Source of the DNA: Pseudomonas asuensis | Lineage (GTDB): Bacteria; Pseudomonadota; Gammaproteobacteria; Pseudomonadales; Pseudomonadaceae | DNA: 64,000 nt | Reading direction: 5' to 3' | Assembly: GCF_014646755.1 (NCBI RefSeq) | Contig: NZ_BMNW01000004.1 | Span: 1 to 64,000, forward strand | In this document: positions 58,276 through 64,000 of the stretch, in pieces | Numbering within the stretch: the stretch's first letter is position 1 | Layout: each line of letters opens with the position of its first letter | The notes under the pieces: model-generated | Told to the model about the DNA's origin: nothing | The model's input: only the letters and a program-made list of their open reading frames with translations | The model's database searches: none | Position numbers and translations under genes: made by a program

Positions 58276-58941
58276 TTACTTCGTTTTGACCACCGAGCTA
58301 ACCGCCTCAGCCGCTTTGGCTGCAGCATTTCGGGCAGCCTGCGCCGGACCCGAAGCGGCACTCTCGCTGGCGTTAGCAGTCTGTTCAGCCGTCTGGCTGG
58401 CATTTTGCGTAGTCTGGCCTGCCATTGAGGCAGCAGACGCCATGGTTTGCTGGGTCATATCCATGGCCTGCTTCATGGCCATCTGAGCGCTTTTGTAAAA
58501 GCTACTGGCGTTGTCCATAGTTGATCTGAGTACCGCCATAGCAGGACCAGCACCAGCCGGTGCATTCTTGGCGACTTGATCCATCATGTCCTGAACATGC
58601 TGTGTCCCAACCTCACCCTGGCGCTCAGCAAACTGAGCCATATCTGCCTGGGCGCTGGACATCAGCTCATAAACCTGTCGATTGAATGCCAGCAGACGTT
58701 CGGCCTGGGCTGTCGACTGGCTTGTAAAGGACGCCTGATACTCGGTAAACGATTGGGGATCGCGGACAGAAAGTAGCTTGTTGAACTGATTGAACTGCTC
58801 CTCGCTAAGCGTACGCAGTGCATTAAGCTGAAGCTGACTGAGCCGCTCTACGTTCTCAAACATTTTGCTACTGATCTGCTGCAACGCATCGAGATTAGCC
58901 TGCTGAGCGCTGTGCATTTTTTCTGAATCGAAAACAGACAT
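58276..58941 (-). CDS. phaP: Phasin (PHB granule surface protein)
   Basis: A 221-residue helical protein of the phasin 2 family (FENVERLSQLQLNALRTLSE at about 24-43), ending in an alanine-rich, low-complexity tail (about 165-221) with ASQTAEQTANASESAA. Phasins coat polyhydroxybutyrate granules and control their size. AGGAGAT lies 9 nt upstream of ATG 58941. It is convergent with phaR and divergent from phaB; the shared upstream region holds TGCA-type repeats likely bound by PhaR. Confidence 0.85.
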   Translation of the reverse strand: MSVFDSEKMHSAQQANLDALQQISSKMFENVERLSQLQLNALRTLSEEQFNQFNKLLSVRDPQSFTEYQASFTSQSTAQAERLLAFNRQVYELMSSAQADMAQFAERQGEVGTQHVQDMMDQVAKNAPAGAGPAMAVLRSTMDNASSFYKSAQMAMKQAMDMTQQTMASAASMAGQTTQNASQTAEQTANASESAASGPAQAARNAAAKAAEAVSSVVKTK

Positions 58942-59018
58942 GGATAGGATCTCCTGATAGTGGGAGGACCGACATGGCCTCGCACGCGACCTCATCAAAC
59001 TGACGCGCCCAGTAATTG

Positions 59019-59060
59019 TTGCACTGCAAAAAACCCACTGCAACATTTTGCGTTGCAAAA
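59019..59060. promoter_or_regulatory. Repeated TTGCA/TGCAA boxes upstream of phaP (candidate PhaR operator)
   Basis: TTGCACTGCAA (59019-59029), CTGCAA (59038-59043) and TTGCAA (59053-59058) repeat within 42 bp about 80 nt upstream of the phaP ATG. Known PhaR sites contain TTGCA or CTGC...GCAG elements. Nothing else in the surrounding 439-bp phaP-phaB gap looks like a gene. Confidence 0.5.
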
Positions 59061-59165
59061 CACCCAGACGCGCCACTTTGCCGACGTATGGATAATTTGA
59101 CTAATTTTTAGCGCGCACGTGCAAATAATGAGGCGTGTAAAAATTTACCGTCTCGGAAAATCTCT

Positions 59166-59180
59166 TTTTGCAGAGCAAAA
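59166..59180. promoter_or_regulatory. Palindrome TTTTGC-AGA-GCAAAA upstream of phaB
   Basis: A perfect 6-bp inverted repeat with a 3-nt spacer, about 200 nt upstream of phaB, built from the same TTGC/GCAA units as the boxes near phaP. It may be a second PhaR site. Confidence 0.4.
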
Positions 59181-59380
59181 TTCCCTTCTATTTCAAGGAT
59201 TTCTCATAGTCAGGGCGTGCTATTTCGCTGATCTGATGGTCAGTAAGAAAACACGTAGGCTCAAGCAGTGCCTCATACGAATCATAGGCGTCCGAATGAA
59301 CGCTTCTTTGCGTGCGAAGGCCCGTATTCTCTGGTGCGCCTCCAAAATGAATTCGCTTAGTTCCCTGGTTGGACATGCTC

Positions 59381-60127
59381 ATGGCAAACAATAATCGTAT
59401 TGCATTGGTCACCGGTGGCATGGGTGGCATCGGCACTGCTATCAGCCAACGCCTCTATCAAGACGGCTTTACGGTGATCGTAGGGTGCAGACCTCAGTCA
59501 AGCCGTAAACCTGACTGGCTCCGTCAGCAACGTGAAGCGGGGTACGATTTTCACTCTATCGACTGTGATATTGCCGATTGGGAAAGCACCCGGCAGGCGT
59601 TTGCCCACGTACGAGAAGGCTTTGGCCCTATTGATGTTCTGGTCAATAACGCTGGCATCACGCGGGATGCCAGTTTTCGCAAGTTGACCCCGGAAAACTG
59701 GAATGCGGTTATCAACACCAACCTCAACAGCCTGTTCAATACGACGAAACAGGTCATCGAAGATATGTTGGCCAAAGGTTGGGGGCGGATCATCAATATT
59801 TCTTCCGTCAACGGACAGCGTGGCCAGTTCGGCCAGACCAACTATTCGGCTGCGAAGGCAGGCATTCATGGCTTCACGATGGCGTTAGCACGTGAAGTCA
59901 GCGGCAAAGGCGTGACCGTTAATACGGTGTCGCCCGGCTATGTCAAAAGCAGCATGACAGACGTGATACGTCCCGAGATTCTTGAGCAAATCATTGGTGG
60001 CGTCCCGGTAGGGCGTCTGGGGCAGCCTGAGGAGATTGCTTCTCTTGTAGCCTGGCTGGCGTCTGAAGAGTCCGCCTATTCCACCGGTGCAGACTTCTCG
60101 GTAAATGGCGGTATGAATATGCAGTAA
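59381..60127 (+). CDS. phaB: Acetoacetyl-CoA reductase
   Basis: A 248-residue NADPH-dependent SDR: cofactor loop VTGGMGGIGTAI (about 10-21), NNAGITRDASFRKL (about 88-101) and catalytic Ser-Tyr-Lys in SSVNGQRGQFGQTNYSAAKA (about 138-157). This pattern, with the QFGQTNYSAAKAG block, is typical of PhaB, which makes (R)-3-hydroxybutyryl-CoA for PHB. I use ATG 59381 (MANNNRIALVTGG); 59375 is also possible. It precedes phaC by 129 bp. No phaA thiolase gene is present beside it. Confidence 0.9.
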   Translation: MANNNRIALVTGGMGGIGTAISQRLYQDGFTVIVGCRPQSSRKPDWLRQQREAGYDFHSIDCDIADWESTRQAFAHVREGFGPIDVLVNNAGITRDASFRKLTPENWNAVINTNLNSLFNTTKQVIEDMLAKGWGRIINISSVNGQRGQFGQTNYSAAKAGIHGFTMALAREVSGKGVTVNTVSPGYVKSSMTDVIRPEILEQIIGGVPVGRLGQPEEIASLVAWLASEESAYSTGADFSVNGGMNMQ

Positions 60128-60256
60128 GGCGCTTAGCGCATTGCGCCTGCTCGCTCCAGTCGACAGACTTGATGTTATCAATAACCTCGTAAGTCTTTGC
60201 AGGCGCCTTTCGGAAACGACTCGTGCAGGCCTTAACCTTCAACGTGCGGACAGTCT

Positions 60257-61957
60257 ATGGATAACCAGCACTCCTTTACCGGTTACTGGTCAGGGCAAGC
60301 ACCATTTGTTGCCAGTGTTGCACTTCAACAGCTGCGCCTGTGGGCAGGCAGCAACCCCTGGTTTTCAGGGCATGACCAGAGCGAGTGGTTTAACGTGCCG
60401 ACTCAGCGTCTGGAGCAATTGCAGGCCGACTATCAGCAGGAGTGGAGTTCGCTTGGGCTGCGCCTGATGATGCTACAGCCGTTCAGCTTTGAAGACCGCC
60501 GCTTTGCCAGCGGCAATTGGAGCGATCCACTGTTTGGTTCGTTAGCAGCGTTTTATTTGCTTAACTCCCGTTTCCTGCTGCAACTGGTTGAAAGCCTGCC
60601 CATTGACTCAGAGAAGCCCCGGCGCCGAATAGGCTATCTGGTAGAGCAGGCCATTGCTGCCAGCGCACCCAGCAACTTTCTTGCAAGTAACCCTGATGCG
60701 CTGCGACTGGCTGTCGAGACCCAGGGTGCCAGCCTCTTCACCGGCATGCTGCATTTGATCAGCGACATGCAGGAAGGCAAGCTGCGGCAGAGTGAGAAAG
60801 ATGCCTTCCAGGTTGGTATCGACCTGGCCTGCACACCTGGCGAGGTCGTCTTCGAGACGCCGCTGTTCCAACTGATCCAGTATCACCCACGCGCAGAAAG
60901 CCAGTATGAGCGCCCTTTCCTGATTGTCCCGCCGGTCATCAACAAGTACTACATTCTGGACTTGAGACCGGAAAACTCTGTAGTCCGGCATCTATTGGAA
61001 CAGGGCCATTCGGTCTTTATGGTGTCCTGGCGTAATTTTGGACCGGATCAGGCTGACACGACCTGGGACCAGCTGGTTCAGGAAGGCGTCATCGGCGCCT
61101 TGCGCGTCACCCGAGCTATTAGCGGCCAACGCCAGCTCAACTGCATGGGGTTTTGTATCGGCGGCACCCTGTTAAGCGTAGCCCTGTCGGTTCTGGCTGC
61201 CCGAGGCGATAAGGACATTGCCAGTCTGACGCTTTTAACCACGCTGCTCGACTATACAGAGACTGGCCTCCTTAGCGTTTTTATCGATGAGGAGATGGTC
61301 AGCCATCAAGAGCAGACCATTGGCGGACAGGGCGGTATGGTTGGCCTGCGTCGCGGCGAAGACATGGGAAATACATTTTCTCTGCTACGCCCCAATGAGC
61401 TGTGGTGGAACTACAACGTTGATAAATATCTGAAAGGCCAGAAGCCAACCTCTCTGGACTTTCTATACTGGAACAACGACTGCACCCATCTGCCCGGCCC
61501 GATGTACTGCTGGTATCTGCGGCATACCTATCTGCAAAACGACCTGAAAAGCGGCACGCTTGAGTGTTGCGGCGTCAAGCTGGATCTACGCGCTATTGAG
61601 GCACCGGTCTACATTGTGGCTACCCAGGGTGACCATATCGTGCCCTGGCATAGCGTGTATGCCGGTACACGCTTACTCAATGGCCCTTGCCGGTTTGTCC
61701 TGGGAGGCTCGGGGCATATTGCCGGCATCATTAATCCACCTGCCAGCAATAAGCGCCACTACTGGACGCAGGAATCACTGCCTGAGGACCCTGATGCCTG
61801 GCTCGCTTCAGCCGAAAAGCATCCAGGCAGCTGGTGGAGCGACTGGTTTACCTGGCTAAAGCCCCATGCAGGTGCCTCTCGCCCTGCTGCGCATCAGGTG
61901 GGCAATGCAGAGTATCCTCCGCTAGAGGCAGCCCCAGGTCGCTATGTAACGGAGTGA
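60257..61957 (+). CDS. phaC: Class I poly(3-hydroxyalkanoate) synthase
   Basis: A 566-residue PHA polymerase that joins short-chain hydroxyacyl-CoAs. The lipase-like box is GFCIGGTL with the catalytic cysteine at about residue 300; the catalytic Asp lies in TQGDHIVPW (about 458) and the His in GSGHIAGIINPP (about 487). Length and motifs match class I enzymes (PHB type) rather than the class II mcl-PHA synthases of most pseudomonads. It is downstream of phaB and convergent with the UPF0178 gene. Confidence 0.93.
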   Translation: MDNQHSFTGYWSGQAPFVASVALQQLRLWAGSNPWFSGHDQSEWFNVPTQRLEQLQADYQQEWSSLGLRLMMLQPFSFEDRRFASGNWSDPLFGSLAAFYLLNSRFLLQLVESLPIDSEKPRRRIGYLVEQAIAASAPSNFLASNPDALRLAVETQGASLFTGMLHLISDMQEGKLRQSEKDAFQVGIDLACTPGEVVFETPLFQLIQYHPRAESQYERPFLIVPPVINKYYILDLRPENSVVRHLLEQGHSVFMVSWRNFGPDQADTTWDQLVQEGVIGALRVTRAISGQRQLNCMGFCIGGTLLSVALSVLAARGDKDIASLTLLTTLLDYTETGLLSVFIDEEMVSHQEQTIGGQGGMVGLRRGEDMGNTFSLLRPNELWWNYNVDKYLKGQKPTSLDFLYWNNDCTHLPGPMYCWYLRHTYLQNDLKSGTLECCGVKLDLRAIEAPVYIVATQGDHIVPWHSVYAGTRLLNGPCRFVLGGSGHIAGIINPPASNKRHYWTQESLPEDPDAWLASAEKHPGSWWSDWFTWLKPHAGASRPAAHQVGNAEYPPLEAAPGRYVTE

Positions 61958-61985
61958 CCAGATATCAAAGGCAGGTATTTATGCC

Positions 61986-62441
61986 TTAAGCCGGCCGGGC
62001 CAGCCGAGTGAGCAAACGGTCGAGCGCATTGGCAAAGGCCTGCTTCTCCTTCTCGCCATAGGGCGGTTGACCGCCGCCCATCTGGCCCTGATCACGCAGA
62101 TCAGTCATCAGATTACGCACCGCCAAGCGCTCGCCCATGTTGCGGGAGTCGAACTCTTTTCCTCGCGGGTCGAGTGCATCAACGCCCTTCTTTACCAGGC
62201 GATCCGCCAGCGGCACATCACTGCAGATAACCAGATCACCCGGCTGAGCCTGCTCAACCAGATAGTCATCTGCCGCATCCATCCCGCTTTCAACCACAAT
62301 CAAACGGACGCACGCGAGCGCCGGTTTGATTTGTGGTTGCCCGGCCACCATGATGACGTCAAGTTTGCGCTTCAATGCAAACTTGAAAACCAGCTCTTTG
62401 GCAGCCCGCGGACAGGCGTCCGCGTCAATCCAGATATGCAT
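61986..62441 (-). CDS. UPF0178 (YaiI/YqxD) family protein
   Basis: A 151-residue protein starting MHIWIDADACPRAAKELVFK, the family signature with aspartates of a PIN-like fold, and ending with VICSDVPLADRLVKKGVDAL (about 72-91) and RNLMTDLRDQGQMGGG. The biochemical role is unknown; a nuclease-like activity is inferred from the fold. It is 9 nt downstream of the FTR1 gene on the same strand and likely co-transcribed. Confidence 0.9.
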   Translation of the reverse strand: MHIWIDADACPRAAKELVFKFALKRKLDVIMVAGQPQIKPALACVRLIVVESGMDAADDYLVEQAQPGDLVICSDVPLADRLVKKGVDALDPRGKEFDSRNMGERLAVRNLMTDLRDQGQMGGGQPPYGEKEKQAFANALDRLLTRLARPA

Positions 62442-62450
62442 GTAAACCTC

Positions 62451-64000
62451 TTACGCTTTTTCGACAGCGCCGCTCGATACCTCACGGCGGCGCTCAGCAT
62501 AGTGGCTGCGGGCATAAAGTAGTGCAATGGCTACAATCGCAATAGCCTGAGCGGACAGCGTGTAAGCATCAGCATGGATACCCAGCCAGTCGAACTCGAA
62601 GAACGGTACCGGACGTGTGCCAAGAACGCCTGCTTCCTGTAGCGCTGCCACACCATGTCCGGCAAAGATGACGGACAGGAGACACAGCAGGATGGCGTTA
62701 GCACTAAAGAACAGACCCAGCGGCAGGCGCATTGAGCCCCGGAGAATGATCCATGCCAAACCAATCAGAAGAACGACTGCCGTCACTGCGCCGCCCAGTA
62801 CAGCCGTGTGACCTTCAGGGCCAGCCTGCAGCCACAGGGTTTCATAGAACAGGATGACCTCGAACAGCTCTCGGTAGACCGAGAAGAATGCAAGCACAGC
62901 AAAGCCAAAACGGCCACCGCCACCCACCAGGCTACTCTTGATGTAATCCTGCCAGGCAGCGGCATTGCGGCGATCATGCATCCACACGCCTACCCACAGC
63001 AGCACCGCACTGGCAAACAAGCCGGTTATACCTTCCATCAGCTCACGCTGAGCACCGCTGATATTGAGTGCATAGGCTGCGATCGCCCATGTGGCTACAC
63101 CGGCCAGCATGGCTAGTCCCCAGCCGATATTGACACTGCGGATGGCTGACTGCTGTCCTGTCTTGCGCAGGAAAGCCAGGATGGCTGCCAGCACAAGAAT
63201 GGCCTCTAGCCCCTCTCGCACGAGAATCAGCAGGCTGGCAAAGAAACTGAGTGATGCGGACATGCCGTCACCGCTCAGGAGTTCGCTGGCAGCCGCCAGC
63301 TTGGCCTTGGCCGTTTCCAGACGCGCCTGAGCCTCTTCAACCGGCTGCCCATCCTGGAGAGCTTGTCGGTAGGCCATGAGGGCCTTTTCAGTGTCCTTAC
63401 GCAGCGCTGCATCCAGATTATCCAGAGCGCTTTCTACCAGCTCGAAGCCTTCCAGATAAGCTGCAACGGACAGGTCATAGGCTTGGTCATGCTCGCCCTC
63501 ACGATACACAGCCAGGCTCTTTTCCAAGGTTGCGCGGGTATAGTCGATCAGCTGGGCAGGCCCACGCTGCTGGATGGGTGGCTTGGCACGCTGGGCCCGA
63601 AACGCTGCAGCGGCCTCCTCCCCTTGTACGGTGGCCACTTCAGCAGGTGTTTGGCCGGCCAACTGGGCCAGATCGAACGAGGCTGCACCGGTTTTAGCCG
63701 GATCGGCACTGAAGCTCGCTATATAGGCTGCAACATCCCAACGCTGGCGCTCATCGAGCTGGCTGGCAAAAGACGGCATGTCTGTGCCGTCCCTTCCCTG
63801 GGTGACCGTGCTGTAGATGTCGTAAAGACTCAGTCGGTCCATGCGCGCCAGATCACGCAGGTCGCCGGGAGGCGGCTCCAGACCGATACCCGCCGGACCA
63901 TCGCCTGCTCCGGTATTGCCGTGACACACGCTGCACTGCTGAGCGTAGAGCGGTGCGCCGCGGGTTGGGTCAGGGGTAATGGCAGGCACCTGCGCTACGT
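62451..64000 (-). CDS. FTR1-family iron permease with cytochrome c domain (5' end outside window)
   Basis: The frame is open to the window edge, so the N-terminal signal is missing. The visible part starts with a cytochrome c domain (CSVCHG heme motif; axial Met probably in TDMPSF), then a helical periplasmic region, then an FTR1 permease of about seven TM segments with the iron-binding REGLE motif (LILVREGLEAILV) and a second RELFE (VYRELFEVILFYE). Members import iron, with the heme domain proposed to move electrons. The GTG at 63989 is probably internal, because the upstream codons continue the frame. Confidence 0.88.
   Translation of the reverse strand, partial: VAQVPAITPDPTRGAPLYAQQCSVCHGNTGAGDGPAGIGLEPPPGDLRDLARMDRLSLYDIYSTVTQGRDGTDMPSFASQLDERQRWDVAAYIASFSADPAKTGAASFDLAQLAGQTPAEVATVQGEEAAAAFRAQRAKPPIQQRGPAQLIDYTRATLEKSLAVYREGEHDQAYDLSVAAYLEGFELVESALDNLDAALRKDTEKALMAYRQALQDGQPVEEAQARLETAKAKLAAASELLSGDGMSASLSFFASLLILVREGLEAILVLAAILAFLRKTGQQSAIRSVNIGWGLAMLAGVATWAIAAYALNISGAQRELMEGITGLFASAVLLWVGVWMHDRRNAAAWQDYIKSSLVGGGGRFGFAVLAFFSVYRELFEVILFYETLWLQAGPEGHTAVLGGAVTAVVLLIGLAWIILRGSMRLPLGLFFSANAILLCLLSVIFAGHGVAALQEAGVLGTRPVPFFEFDWLGIHADAYTLSAQAIAIVAIALLYARSHYAERRREVSSGAVEKA

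Noticed and set aside
59119..59394. A 91-codon plus-strand frame ahead of phaB
   Set aside because: It runs through the operator-like palindrome and into phaB in another frame, with no ribosome site or family resemblance; treated as non-coding leader.
55387..61957. PHB region as an obvious foreign island by composition
   Set aside because: By eye the base composition and codon use look like the neighbouring genes, and no mobility gene, tRNA or direct repeat marks its ends. Transfer remains possible only from gene-order comparison.

Overview
The window looks like a chromosomal segment of a Pseudomonas-type gammaproteobacterium (family Pseudomonadaceae). Base composition is moderately GC-rich by eye (not computed). 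From memory, the gene order closely follows the P. aeruginosa PAO1 segment PA5192 to PA5248: pckA, hslO, hslR, rimK, envZ/ompR, tex, gshA, argA, argE, gcvH/gcvT, ubiI, ubiH, pepP, zapA, 6S RNA, ubiD, rho, trxA, ppx, ppk, hemB, dedA, FTR1. Against that background several differences stand out. uppP sits between ompR and envZ. gcvP is absent beside gcvH. tRNA-Tyr is reduced to an acceptor-stem relic in the tuf tRNA operon. A short-chain polyhydroxyalkanoate (PHB) cluster lies between dedA and the UPF0178 gene. No insertion sequence, prophage or CRISPR array was seen.

Layout. 1-600: start of tuf, tRNA-Thr, tRNA-Gly and the promoter of that operon, all minus. 615-4490: pckA, hslO, a PAP2 phosphatase and hslR. 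4565-7662: a rimA-rimB-rimK-ldcA operon (c-di-GMP phosphodiesterase, retropepsin-like protein, ribosomal S6 glutamate ligase, murein LD-carboxypeptidase). 7670-10804: envZ and ompR separated by an opposed uppP. 11033-18086: tex, a thioesterase, gshA, argA and argE. 18326-26568: a CYTH phosphatase, an orphan GspE/PilB-type ATPase and a 1578-residue multi-PAS/GAF hybrid kinase. 26692-31492: a DUF2388 exported protein, gcvT-gcvH and an iron ABC transporter pair (binding protein plus permease, no ATPase). 31588-37484: ubiI, ubiH, pepP, ygfB, then divergently a ZapB-like coiled coil, zapA, 6S RNA and 5-formyltetrahydrofolate cyclo-ligase.

37536-46854: a 47-residue membrane protein, EVE and FliL-like proteins, two membrane proteins, glpT, a flavin/2Fe-2S reductase, ubiD, rho and trxA. 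47389-52150: ppx and ppk (convergent, overlapping by 14 bp) and hemB upstream of ppk. 52398-55243: a DedA protein and an MHYT-GGDEF-EAL protein with a degenerate GGDEF site. 55387-61957: an SDR oxidoreductase, a patatin-like hydrolase, phaR, phaP, phaB and phaC. 61986-64000: a UPF0178 protein and an FTR1-type iron permease with a cytochrome c domain, cut by the window edge.

Most of the window is housekeeping: translation, glutathione, arginine, ubiquinone, heme, polyphosphate and transcription termination. The most informative parts are the PHB region with its candidate PhaR operators and unusual patatin neighbour, the split two-component operon, the complete rimABK operon, and several RNA-level structures (tRNA relic, hemB/ppk alternative hairpins, hairpins after fbpA and before the DUF2388 gene). 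No wholly new system was identified with confidence; the PHB-SDR-patatin neighbourhood is the best candidate for uncharacterised biology.
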